DNA of 64,000 nt from Paraphysoderma sedebokerense (lineage: Eukaryota > Blastocladiomycota > Physodermatomycetes > Physodermatales > Physodermataceae), in assembly GCA_025602915.1 (NCBI GenBank), contig JAHLJZ010000017.1, forward strand, positions 1 to 64,000, in the 5' to 3' direction. Position 1 is the first letter of the stretch. Each line of letters begins with the position of its first letter. A program made the translations under genes and the position numbers. Of this stretch, positions 8,516 through 20,700 are shown in pieces. Under the pieces are notes generated by a model. That model saw nothing but the letters and a program-made list of their open reading frames with translations. It did not search any database and had not been told where the DNA came from.

Positions 8516-10922
8516 ATGAGGACTCCTGAATTACCATCAATTTTCATTGTTCTTTTGGCGATTCTGTCATTCATGTCAATTGCGACAACTTCTCAGATTG
8601 ATATTGAACAATTTAATTATTTGTTGGAAAAAGTCAATGCAGCACAGCCGGTGGAGACTGCGGTAGGTATGGCCGGGAAACCGAAGGTAATGTCTTAATT
8701 GAAAATTTGTTCGGGCCGCGTTGCCAATCACTTCATTCACTGATTAAACTACATTTTCATTTTATCCGTACTGACTTTATTTTTTTAATTACAGTCTTCT
8801 GATGTTTTGTCAACTGCTTCAGTAGTAGCGGACACAACTGCCACATCTTTTCGACCTGGTACAGTTGAAGTGTATCGAACACCTGAACATGCCAGAGTCA
8901 AAGGCCACAAATACTTTATCAATTACGACCCGAAATGCAATAATCCTTTGTTCATGTCAAACCGCCAAGCACTGTATTCCGCCTTGGGTGGTGTGATCCA
9001 AGACTCATATTCCAGCGGGATCACTGCAGATTATGTCGTTGTCGCTCAACCGCTCCCAGAGGCAGAAATTAAACGGATCCCTTGTCTTGTCGATATCGAA
9101 GAAGATCAAAAGTTAGCAACTAGGTCTTTTCAGAGTCTGAATCCAGAAGATGTAGCAAAGGGATTGAGCAAACCCCCGGAATTCGTATGTATAACGTAGA
9201 AGCCTTGTAGAATTCATTGTGCGTTGTCCGTCTGACATTGCCTTGTTTCCTTTCACAGAATTTGTGGGGTCTTGATCGAATGGATGGAACATTGAACAAG
9301 AGATACTATTTTGATCAAACAGGCAAAGGAGTGAATATATACATTATCGATTCAGGCATTCAGGCTTCACACCCAGATTTCGATAACAGAGCTAATATAA
9401 TCTACCGCGATCCGAACGTAACCGGCCAAGATCGTTGGGATTGTACTGGTCACGGAACACATGGTACATGCTTTAAATTTCGTCAATTATGACTCTGTTT
9501 CCGCTTGCTTATTTATCTGTTTTTCAAGTCGCTGGAATAGCCGCAGGTCGCAATGTAGGTGTAGCTAAGAATCGAGAATAAATGTCCTCAGAGTTCTGGG
9601 ATGCTCAAAGAATACCGACAATAAATACGTCATTGACGCTCTAGAGGTCTTGTTTAAAAACATCACAAAGCCGGCCGTTATCAATCTTTCCTTGGGTCCA
9701 GAAATTGATAAAGATACTGGACAGTTTTCTTCCAGCAAAAATTTAAGTGCGTATACTAACCTATTGCTGCGACATGTGTACCCAACCCTAGAACTCTTGA
9801 TACTTACGTTTTTACCCAGTCGATATTTTAAATAGATTCACTACTGAATTAAATGTTCCGGTCGTTCTCGCTGCGGGCAACGATGGTGTGGGTACATGCT
9901 CGCCTTTGGCTTCCAAAGTTCAGGATGTCATTGTTGTCGGGTCAGTGGATCAATTGGACCAGAGATCGACGTTCTCCAACTATGGTGATTGCATTACTGT
10001 GTGGGCTCCGGGTCAAGACATTTGGGTTGGTTGAATTTTCACTCTAAATAGTAAAACAAAATCGAGGTTCGCTAAGCGTGATTGTATCTAGTCTACTAAT
10101 ATTGTCGATGGCAGCGGTGATGCATACTCTCGAAAACAGGGCACCTCGCAAGCTGCCCCTTTCGTCACCGGCGTTGTCGCTTTATTACTTCAAAAAAATC
10201 CCAAGCTCTCCCCTGCCGATTTAAAGAAAGCATTCATCAGTCTGGGACGGTCTTCAGTGAAGGTCAAAAATGCCGGTAACAGAATAAACCTTGGGGTGAT
10301 TCGAACACCTCTCGAAGATGAAACTATGCAAGAGAGCGAAAACGCATCCAAGGCTTCACTCCCTACTCGGTTTTACATTGCTGCTGTTGGCGGCGGTGTT
10401 TTCGCGGCGGTAATCATTGCCTTGGTAGTCACATGTTGCGTCAGGAAACGAAATCAAAGTCTAGATAAAACGGTGAAGGAGTTACAAAAGTTCCAGGTCG
10501 TCAATGGCTCCCAAGTTCCCAACCGAACAATCGGTGCAATGACAAACACTGAGAATGATTGCTGCAACCAATGGGACAGTTTAGGGTTTCAGGGCGACGG
10601 CTTAAGGGAAAGAAGACATTCTTACCATTCTGCTCGTATGCAGCCTTATGGGGGGTACGAAGGTCAGAGACGATCTCCACCATTCCATTATTCGCCGTTC
10701 ATCTCGGAGAGGGAACCTGATATATACCGGCCAAACTACTATCGCGCTCCCGCTTCGTACGATACACCAGCGCCTGTGTATGGGCGAGGTAGATATTACG
10801 ATTCCAGTCAACGACATTCAGATGACTATAGTCGGAAATACTCGGATAACTACGGTCGGAGATACTCGGCTGACTATGATAGGGACAAGAGAGAATTCTT
10901 GTACGGAAGGAGATATCAATAA
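8516..10922 (+). pseudogene. Subtilase B: paralogue of A with a one-base frameshift in exon 4
   Basis: The six-exon architecture matches A: 8516-8686, 8795-9184, 9259-9463, 9529-9746, 9820-10025, 10092-10922. Start at 8516 (MRTPELPS) is chosen because it aligns with the start of A. The signal peptide, I9 propeptide, Asp (IIDSGIQASHPDF), His (GHGTHVAGIAAG), Asn (LAAGNDG) and Ser (GTSQAAPFVTG) motifs are all present, as are the transmembrane helix (FYIAAVGGGVFAAVIIALVV) and a Tyr/Arg/Pro-rich tail. Around 9567, A reads GCTAAAGAATCG but B reads GCTAAGAATCG. One A is missing, and the frame meets TAA a few codons later, between the His and Ser motifs. Exons after that point remain open and conserved, so the lesion is young or is a base-calling error. 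Bases 8852-9332 are identical to A. The tandem block starts inside exon 3. Confidence 0.8.
8852..9332 (+). repeat. 481-bp tract identical to 5726-6206 (subtilase B side)
   Basis: Partner of the tract in subtilase A. Its right end (the first difference is C in A versus G in B at 9333) lies 3 bp from the start of the 23,335-bp tandem block at 9330. Confidence 0.9.
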
Positions 10923-11431
10923 CTACTGGCATGTGGAAATGATTCGTTAGGCATCTTGTCAGTAGCTTTTAGTTCTGTATCCCTGTATACAATCAATGCA
11001 GTTGAATTATTCAATGTTGAAACCTTCGCAAACTTTAAATATAAAGGCATAAAGTTTAGCATGAGAAATCAATCAGATAAGTGAATATTGCACATTTCCC
11101 TTTCCAATTATGAGCCAAGTTAAGCCCCAGATTATCGATGGTTCTGTGGACATATCGCTCAGTTTCTTTGGCGAATACGACGGATACCAAAAATATTGTT
11201 TTCAATCTTCTGGAAGTTTAACAAGGTTCAATATCCAGTGGTCCTCTGACCCCTCTCTGATCGCTCGCCAGAGCATAATACCCTTGGTATCTTTGACGTT
11301 TCGAAATCTAACACGCTATCGGCGCTTTGGCTCCAGGTACCCTGGTTCTACTATTTTAAGCGTTCACTTTTAATTAGAACTGCGCTAATCTTTGCAGTCC
11401 CAATTCCGACAATCTACTCTGTACTTAATCA
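10923..11431. other. Intergenic region after subtilase B (copy 1)
   Basis: No gene supported. An open frame from 11110 has a start codon but no recognisable product and no splice path into the cytochrome b5 gene. The region is probably the promoter and 5' leader of that gene. Confidence 0.45.
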
Positions 11432-13670
11432 ATGACAGCGAGCGACATTAACATTGATATTCCGAATGGAACCGTTTCAGACCCCATCCTTGCTACTGGA
11501 GGAAAAGGCACAGTCCCGACGAAGGAGACATCAGATGAACGCACAAATGGACAGAATACAGGCCGACTCCAGAGTAAGACTATTATATTGATTGATGGTG
11601 AAGAATATGGTTAGTTTGCTTCTCCGCTTTCGATGAACCGACGGTGGAAATACGGCATCGGGAAATGGGAATGTCATTATGCCCGCGAAATCATTCGAAC
11701 CCAATATGCTTTTACATGTTTTGGCATTCGGCGATGGCCTTGTATAATTGTCTCTTGTTGTCTGAGACCCGTGAGAAATATGGCAGCAAATGGTGCTGAA
11801 ATCGCTGACAATTTTGATTTACTCTATGTGCGGGTTGCCAAATTACCTTCCTTCAAAGATGTGACATCGTTTTTGGATTCCCATCCAGGTATCTCAAATC
11901 ATTTCATTCTGTCGTACATGTTTTGTGTTTTCATTTTGTTAACACAAGGTTCATCTATCAAATTCTCTGTCAATTGACTACCCAGGTGGACCTGACGTAT
12001 TACGAGAGTATCATTCCAGAGATGCGACGAACGCTTTCAATGAAATCGGACATTCGGATGAAGCGAAGGAACTATTATCGATTTATAAACGACGAAAGCA
12101 AAACAATGAGATTAGTTCCGCTGAAGTTGAGAATGTAAGTTTGGCCTCTAGCAACGGCGATGCACATAACCGTTATACTAAATTTTTGTGCTTTCTCTCC
12201 ATTTTACTTGGCGCCGGCATCAATCCTCTATCCTATCGCAGGTTCAATCCAAGAATGCAAAACCTAGTGATCATCACCCCTTTTCCAAAGCAATTCGGTT
12301 CATGTTATATATATTCTTTCCTTTGACATTCTCTATTGTCATATGCCTGACCTCCAACACATCGCATTATAAACCCGGTCAAACCTTCTGGACGGATTTC
12401 CTCAATGGAGTCCCTAATCAAAATGAAATGGGATTTGGTTTGTTCCAGATTGCAGGAAAAATAAGAACAAAACAGTTCATCTATCCATGGAGGAGTTTGA
12501 ATCCAAGTGATGTTGGCAGAGCGTTGGCTTGGATTTGTTCGTGTTATTTCAATATCTTCCATTAGAGGTTCGCATTTAACTGACTATTTATTATGTAACT
12601 TTTACCTTTCAATCTGTGTAGTCTACGGCATTCATCAGCTGTTGACTTGGCTCATCATTTATCTTGCCGTGCGCGCGAAGGAGCAAAAACACATTACTTG
12701 GACTAATTATCGCAATTCATATTCGAACGCCATGATGATTGTTCATTTGACGTTTGCGACACTGAAATTTGTTCACTCAAGATTGTTTTACGATGGCTTA
12801 GCTTATGATTTGCCCGAAATTTTGACTCAATGTTCTGTTCTCGTGTTCTTGATTATTGCCCTGATAGTGGACATGCCTCGGAGGGGTCTATTTTTTGGGA
12901 AAGTCAAAAGCATGGAATGGTATAAACAAGAGTTTAAAGAAGTTGCCAAAAAGTACCATGGCTTCGCTGCCAGCTTCGGAGTAGTAATCAATTTTTGGTG
13001 GGTGCATTACCTTTTTTTCGTTCCACATTGCTCATCTCTGATTGTCCAATGTTTTAAACACCCGAATTCGATCAGGTATCATCCTGTCGAAACAACCCTA
13101 GCTCATTTCCTCGGCTTCTTTTATCAACTGCTCATGATGGTTCATACCTCACTTCTTTTTCATGTCGACCACCGCAACCGGTACTGGACGCTATTCCTCG
13201 AAGTCAATGTTCTTATTCATGGATTTACAACAGGTCTGATCCAAGAAAACTCTGCATATCTGGTTTTTCTTTACGGATTCGCTACAGTATTCTTCGTTAC
13301 TCAAATATGGGGTATTCCCAGCACCCGATGGCAATCTTTTTTAACGCAGAAAAAGAAAATTACGAAGGAATACATTGCATTAATAGTAGGCGTATTGGTG
13401 GCATATTTAGCTTTTGCAATAACGAATTTTGCTTTGGAGAAAAAAATCCAACGGTTATTTCTGCTACTCGCAATTCCCGTAGCGGAGTACGGATTAGTAC
13501 TACTCTATTACCTGCTCTTTCTTATTGGATTCTTCGTGTTTAAAAAAATAGCTGATACTAAGGGGTGGATATCAACTGCATGGGCTTGGTTTTGGGGGGC
13601 GTTGTCAACTTTCGTAGTGATGGTCGTTTTTGCGATTATACAGAAACCGCAAGGAACTTTCGAGATATAA
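11432..13670 (+). CDS. Cytochrome b5 domain fused to a polytopic membrane domain (copy 1)
   Basis: Exons 11432-11609, 11859-11888 (30 bp), 11986-12134, 12242-12542 and 12622-13670 give 568 residues in frame; the 12542 donor (GTTATT) is the least certain. About 45 polar residues precede a cytochrome b5 heme-binding domain that becomes visible only after splicing: IILIDGEEYDVTSF, then DSHPGGPDVL with the first heme His and EIGHSDEAKELL with the second. A linker and about 10-11 hydrophobic helices follow (beginning RFMLYIFFPLTFSIVI; the last before IIQKPQGTFEI), with conserved-looking polar residues inside the membrane region (THLAHF-like, HRNRYWTLFLEV, LIHGF). By analogy with other b5 fusions the heme domain would feed electrons to a membrane-embedded lipid-modifying or redox centre. 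I do not recognise the membrane family, and it is not an obvious fatty acid 2-hydroxylase or front-end desaturase (no HxxHH boxes). Confidence 0.75.
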
Positions 13671-14118
13671 GTTCGAACAGCCTTTCCGCTTATTTTATGA
13701 ATACTGTTCTTGCTTTATAATGAATCGTCGATAATGGACTTCTTTCGGATACTAATATATACCAATGAGTGTAAAGTTGGTTTCATAGAGTTTTGATATA
13801 TTAGAAAAATACTTAATCACGTCAGTTCGGTTTTATCGGAAAATGGATGAGTCGACTACTACTTAGAATTTAGTGGATGGTAATGTAATTGACAATACTA
13901 CATTTGAATCGCCTACAATAATAATTCTGCTACATCAAGATTGCCTGCCGAATTTGATCAGTAAACTATATTATATTCAAACAAATAAACAATCGTGTAT
14001 TCGCTAATTATAATTTCATATATCTATGTTTGTTTATACTTAATGGTCTTATATGTTCTAATAATACTAACATACAGCAAAAATAATATTTTTATAAATC
14101 TAAACTTTATGTCGCATT
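13671..14118. other. Convergent 3' intergenic region (copy 1)
   Basis: AT-rich spacer between two convergent genes. No coding or RNA feature recognised. Confidence 0.6.
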
Positions 14119-17100
14119 TCAATCGCTGGTGCTGTCATCAGTCAATGTGTCACCATCAATGTTCAAAGCGAGTCCTAGTCTGCCCATTAGCCCCGGAGGA
14201 CGCTGATAGTCACGAACTATGTTTATAGGCACAGGAGGCAGCGCTTTGTCCGATTTATTTAATGTCCGGGGAAGTGAGCCTGAATACGATGAATTCAAGT
14301 CGAGTGTCGTGGAAATATCGAATAACCGAGACCAATAAACAGCTTCCTTTTCAGTTTTCAGTTGAAACGACAGGTTAACTGTCTTGGGATCATGCACCGT
14401 GATATCGAGCACAAAGACACGATCTGCCGAGTACTCTGTGATACTGTGCACAGTGCAATCTACGTAGGAGAAACACGAAGTTTCACCAGCGCGCTGCAGC
14501 AAAAATTGTTAGAAAATCTGATGCGGGAATAAAGAAGGTAAAAACACTCATACATTTATCAGAAACAAAATTTTCGTGTCAGGACAAACAGACACCAAAG
14601 AAACCTCCCATCTATCCATACGCATCAGAAACCAAGAAGCCATTTCGGCTTTCTTCACCACCAATACTTCTTGATGAACACGACCTATAAATGCCGGATT
14701 CCTTTCAGTTCCTGTACTATTCAAAAGGCCCAACTTTCGTCCAGGTTGAAAAAAACTTCCTATATTCGACCCTTTTCTCCAACTTGAATTGGATGAATTT
14801 GCGGAACCGACTGACCCTTGACCACCGATTCGTTTCAATCCAGAGGTGGAGTTAGTGTTATGTCGGTTGACAGAGTACGTGGAGTTGTTGGAAAATACAC
14901 GGCGAAGTTTCGGACCAAACATCAAGCCCATCGTGACTGTTGCAGGGACAAAGATGAGGAAATTTTGAAATGTGAAGTGGACGGCCGCTGAAGATCCACC
15001 TGGAGAGTATAACACTGGAAGACCGATGATGAAGCAGAACAAAATATTGTAAATGCTCAAAGCTATGCTCCGGCTTTCATTAAATAGGGAATCTATTGTG
15101 CGAGTCTTGAACGCCAAAAACGATCCGATTACGACAAGTAAACCATTGGAGAGGAAAATGACGAGACTAAAGGACGTGTTGTGATTCGTTGATACGCACT
15201 CTATTAGGAGCTGATCACCGTTTAGGGGAACAACCACAGGTTGAGGTGCGGAGACAGCTAGCCAAATTCCACCGACAAGCTAAATATTTGTCAGTTTCTC
15301 GAAAACTAGCCCATAAAAAGAGAGTGGATCACCATACCATTTCTAAGGTGCAAATGACTGTAACAAAAAACAGAAGGTACGAATTCGAAATCCGCCTTTT
15401 CTGTAACCGTGTATTGTCAAATATTCGGTATAAGCGGAACGTTTTTGCCAGTATACCCGAGTATATTAAACCGAAACCAATCGAAGCAAAAAATATGCGA
15501 GAAGAACAAAGAAAGCTAGTCGGCGAAATATTAAAAACCACTGCTGACATATATGTCACGATGAATCCCACTAGCATAATGTAACAGAAAAGTGGAGAAG
15601 CCGCTTTGATGACCGGGTGATTGCGCTTGATGTAGATAACAATGCCGATTCCAACAGACGCAATTGATAAAGTGGCGCTTAACAGCGTAAGCATAATAAA
15701 AATAGGAGAAGAAGTCGTGAAATTGAACGATCGCGAACAACTTTTACCATCAGGGGATAGAATCGTTGTCTTTTCAAGACATCCCTCACGGGCTTCCCAT
15801 GTCGACGCCTCTGTGTAATCGGGAATTTTAGTCAGTCCATGGATTTCAATCGAGAGGTTCATGTTATCACATACTTTCTGGTTGGGAGCCCGCAAAACCT
15901 GTTGGCAGAACCGATCTCTCTTCGTTGTTAACAATCTGCACAACAACGCTGTCCCTTCCCATGTTTCGCTGGTCACGATCCATTTGTATTCGACCAAAGA
16001 ATGTTTCAGCATTGAAATCTCTCAATGCAGCCATGACTTGTTTTGGGTCGATGCTATTGGCACTCTTCATGGCTAACTGTAGCAATACTCCTGCTCCGGT
16101 CCCGCTTGCGTGGGTGTAAGTTGGCATTTGGCCTAATAAGCTTTGCGATTCCAGCCAACTTCGAAATTTCTCAGCGTATTGTTTGGATGAATAAAAGGAC
16201 CGAGTTTCGTCTTTGAAGTTCATAGTATGGTGCCACTGATTTGAATGCATCAGCCACCAGCAGTATTAATGTTAAACAGTGTGATAAAGTATACATACCT
16301 GGGAACTACTGAAAACGTATTGCGCGCCTAATGCTGTTTCATTTGTAATAAAATTTGGTTCGGTCGGAGCAACTAATTTAAAAAGCCTCGGTGTGAGCGG
16401 AGACATAAGCGTAAATTCTATAACTACGGCTGCGTACCAGTAATGTAGACATATTTAAAGTCATACTTCACTTGCTGTAGGGCTCTGGTGACCATTTTGC
16501 CGTCTTCTGTTAATGAAACTGAAATTAAAGCCTCGGCTCCAAAATCTACGCCTTCTCGTATCATAGAAGCCAGCTGAGACAGCTCGGTTTTTTTAGTGGC
16601 ACCCCAGGTGTAGTTTTTAGTCAATACTTCGAATTTCATTCCATTTGTGGCATCCGTAGCAAACTTCAAGGCGTGCGCACCCGTTGACTTTGTGAATTCG
16701 GCTTGATCGGAGATCAATAGCAATATTTTCGACACTCCAACAGTTTTTAAGTATGTAAGAAAGGGATAGGTGTAATAATCAGAAGGTAGATGTAGCCCAA
16801 ATAAGTTGGGGTAGCCGGCGGAATATATGGAGCGCGGACCTTGAACATTCAAATTCAATTGTTAATAGAAACGCATGACGGTAAATCGAGATAGGAATTT
16901 TAAGTACCAGTACAGCATTGTATTTGCGGAATTGGACGGCTAGAATTGAGGGCATCGGACACCGCCTTTGTATACTGTGTATGTCCACCCTGCAGACATC
17001 AGCGTGAAGTTAACAACCTATTTCCTGAAATGAGAACATATTTACAAAACACAAACCACAACGAAATCAAAATTTTGAGATTCCACTGCTTTTCGTACAT

Positions 17101-17466
17101 TATCTGCTACCAATTCCGGGTTACCCCCTGGATGATCAATGTTAATTTGCTCGATTCTATATTTCACTCGGTTGATTTCTAAACCGCCTAATTCGTTATT
17201 CACGTAGTCCGTCCAAAATTTGAACCCTATTTGAGGAGCGTCAATCCCTGAATGTGCAAAGTCTTAAGATCGTCACAAAATATACCTGTGTTGGCTTGAA
17301 ATTCCGATGTAAATGTGTTTGAAGAAGAATTGGTGGTAAAGTAAGTGCATATCCTGAGCACTCTGCTGGAGTTTTGCAATTGTGCGGCAGTGAATGGAGG
17401 AAAGCAAGCGACATAAAGAGCTGCTACCAAAACAGTTGCTCTTAGCAGTTGCCGAACGAAATACAT
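14119..17466 (-). CDS. Class C (GABA-B-like) GPCR with periplasmic-binding ectodomain and PH-like tail (copy 1)
   Basis: Multi-exon gene of about 900 residues. Exon 1 (17466-17286) encodes a signal peptide (LRATVLVAALYVACFPPFTA). Exon 2 (17247-17057) gives APQIGFKFWTDYVN and later exons GGHTQYTKAV, PRSIYSAGYPN, SKILLLISDQAEF and FGRIQMDRDQRN, all typical of the leucine-binding/ANF-type type-1 periplasmic-binding fold used by class C receptors. A Cys-containing stretch leads to a seven-helix region (LLSATLSIASVGIGIVIYIK, PLFCYIMLVGFIVTYM, LIYSGILAKTFRLYRIF, NFLIFVPATVTMGLMF). The intracellular tail (about 14880-14119) ends in a PH-like module: strands around VHQEVLVVKKAEMASWFLMR and SLVSVCPDTKILFLIN, then a helix with the expected Trp (EAVYWSRLFD). 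Class C receptors with such ectodomains are known to be expanded in zoosporic fungi. Ligand unknown; small internal exons are not all resolved. Confidence 0.85.
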
Positions 17467-17774
17467 CCTGGCCGTCTCTATTTCCCGTTGACGAACGAGA
17501 ATATGTTATATTTGAAATCACTAATAGGTGCTATCGATTCCTTGGAATAACAGAGACTACTGTTTAATGATGTACGCTCCGCGATTGGTTCAAGACGCGA
17601 CGCAGAGGCTTCTTACAATGCCAAATTACGCGGTATCAACAGATATATTGTTCCCTGCAATAATAACTAAAAGCGCTGCAGAATCACCTGAATCCCACGC
17701 CTGTTTTTGTGCTACCCAGGTGATATGGGTAAACTAGTCCTACACGCACTGTCCGCATGCTCCATTGATCTAAA

Positions 17775-20700
17775 CTACCGCATTGACTGATCATGTTGCA
17801 ATCCCTTCCGCACCGCAAGAACCGAGTCGACGATGACAGCATCGACCCCCCAGCTATACAGAATTATGCAACGGTTAATAAATCAATGTCGAGTTGAGCG
17901 ACTGAAAAGACCTGATATTTACTCTCGCTGAAGTTTCGCTAACTCAACGATATTGTTTAAACTTCCATAGGTAAAAAGCAGCAACCCGGTCTCCTTGATC
18001 GCTTTTATTAAATAAGGAGCATCAATGAGAGGATCAGATACCGTAACGATCCCCATCAAATCAGCGTATTTGGCAAAGCGGACAGCTTCTTGGAGAGAGT
18101 TACACCTGACGTCTGAATATTTTACTGTGCCACCCTCTGTCAACAGAAAGACTAAAGAAAGCTCAATGAGTAATCGACAATCGCTTCAGTCAGGATGATA
18201 TGATCTTCTATCCTTACCTGGAAAATTGGGTTGCTTGAAATTCAGCAACAGACACGTTTCAGGGTGGAACGAACTAAAAATAACATTTCGATCCCCAGCA
18301 TGATTGTAGACGCACTCTAGAATCTTATCTATGAATAAATTAATTTCCGCAGGGTATAAGTCATCCTGTAAAATCTCATCGGGATTTGGGTATTTTACTT
18401 CAATATTAAAGCCTATATGTTGAGGTACCATCTATCAAATAAGGTTAGATGAAGTGAATAGTGTGTCATCAGTTACGATGCTCTGGCCATACCTTGAACG
18501 CATCTTCCAACAAAGCAAATGGTGCTTGAATGGTGTTGTCACCGTTTCCTTTGAATTTTCCAATTCCAATGGACCGAATAGGACTATCGCTCATCTTTCT
18601 GGAGCGATCTAAGTTCACTGCATCCACGTTGGTGAAGCTTTGTGATCTACCAAAGCGCTTGTTTAATTTTCCATATTTCTCTGCTTCAAAATTATCGTCA
18701 TGAGCACTGTAGCCTCCATCAGAATGCATTGAGCGTCCGAGACCGGATGATTGCGAGGAATCATCACTATCATAGCCGATATCCCTCGAGTGGGCTCTTG
18801 TAGCAGCCAAGGAGCGAAGTTTGCTATCTTTCAGGGCTTTGAATTGAGCTAACGATAAAGAATTCACCGGAATATCAAATCCGGTTTCGTTAACGATCCA
18901 ATCGTGATACAGCACAGGTACATAGTCTTTAGTGAGTTGCACATCTATGGATAATCTCAATTTAGTTAAACGTTGGAGATACAAATAATGCATTGAAAAC
19001 CTACCGAATTCGACATATTCTGCTCCCAATGAAGCCGCGGTTACAAATGAAAGCACGGTATTTTCGCCAAGCTGTAAACCGGATGTGGTAGCTCTGTTTG
19101 CACCTAAACCTCGGTGGCCAATGATCTAAAGTATACAGTCAGTGATAAAACTCGATACGAGATTCGCGAACCAAAACGAGGAACCTTGGTTGACACACTC
19201 TTCCAATACGTGTTACGTCTTCCGACCCCCACATCTTTATGCTTAAACGGCCGTATAACTATATATTCGAAGATAACTTTACCAACATCATTCAAAGTCG
19301 ACTTTTCAAGCATCGGTAATTCAAACACTCCTCCACTCGACACCACTTTATCTTTACCTTTTGGTTTTAAGACACTTCCCAACGCCAAAACTCCGCGGGC
19401 TAAAGCATTCTTAGAACTTGCGGGAGACGGAGATTGAGGGCCCTTCGGTACTGACGAATCTGCGAAATATGTCGGCTGGATATCAAAATTTATCGTAACA
19501 GACTGTGGATCATTGCAGAAGAAGACAATAGGTTCCAAAGAAACGACATCTTGAATTGGTAGATCAATGATGGCGGGCTCACCGATGGAATTCGTAGCGC
19601 TGATAACAAGAGATAACGATGTCGTAGTAGGGATGTTGGTGTTCGGCAATACCGCTGCCAATGGTTTCGAGAAAGTAACCGGCGGCGACGATAACGCATC
19701 CGGCGAGTTTGTACCGAGATAAATCACCACAACCGACTGGTCGCGTAAATACTTGTGACCGTAAGCTCGCCCAACTTCAGGCACCTGGACGATTGGCGGC
19801 GCAACCACGGAAGACGTTGATACTGAACTTACAAGTGCAGGCAATGGCCGACGCTTTGTGTGAGGTTTAAGAAGTCCTGCTATCTGCATATGACCACGAA
19901 ATGCAGCATGATCTAAGGCAGTCCACGAATTGTAATCTTGAACATTGATGTCGGCATCTGCTTCAACCAAGGATTCGACACACGAACTGTGGCCTTCGAT
20001 GGCTGATTCGATAGCGTTACATATTAGTGAGACGAAGCAAACCGTTTAAGTGAAGTGATTTTCGTACCTGCTAATATCAATGGTGTGAACCCATACCACT
20101 CTTCCGCTACGTCGATCTTTATACCATCGTGTTTCAACAATAGGTCTACGCAATTGACATATCCGTTTCGGCAAGCAAGATGCAGGGGAGTCTCCCCGTC
20201 AGGATCTGTAATGTTGATGTTGGCCCCACGAGAAAGTAAAAATGCGGCGATTTCAGTGTGACCTGTGGAAAATTTCTATTAGATGATATCGACAGGGGCA
20301 TTGGCAACTATCGGAAATTACCTAATTTCGCAGCCACGGCTAAAGGAGTGTGTGCATGTCCGTGAGGATGCCAATACGTAGAACTGGTGGCAGGGGTTGT
20401 AGGATTTGGTGCTGATATAGACGAGATAACAGCGGCTGGCAATGGTTCCGGGGCTGCAAAATGCAATATTATAGGTAAGCGCATGTTAAGCTAACATTTC
20501 AGAACAAAATTGAAAATCCATACCATTTGATCCTCCCGCAGTATCGACATTCGTAATACGTCCTTCATCAATTAATACCTTTAGCAACTCTAAACGATTG
20601 TTCAAAACAGCGTAGAACAATGGCGTGAACCCTTCATTATCGTACCACACTCGGGCGGATAGATCAATGTGTTCATTCGGGACAATCCATTTATCAGAAA

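Noticed and set aside
11110-11373. Plus-strand open frame before the cytochrome b5 gene
   Set aside because: No recognisable product and no in-frame splice path into the b5 exons; kept as leader or intergenic.
15189-15584. Plus-strand open frame of 131 codons opposite the class C receptor
   Set aside because: The minus strand here encodes the membrane helices; the plus frame is an antisense shadow.
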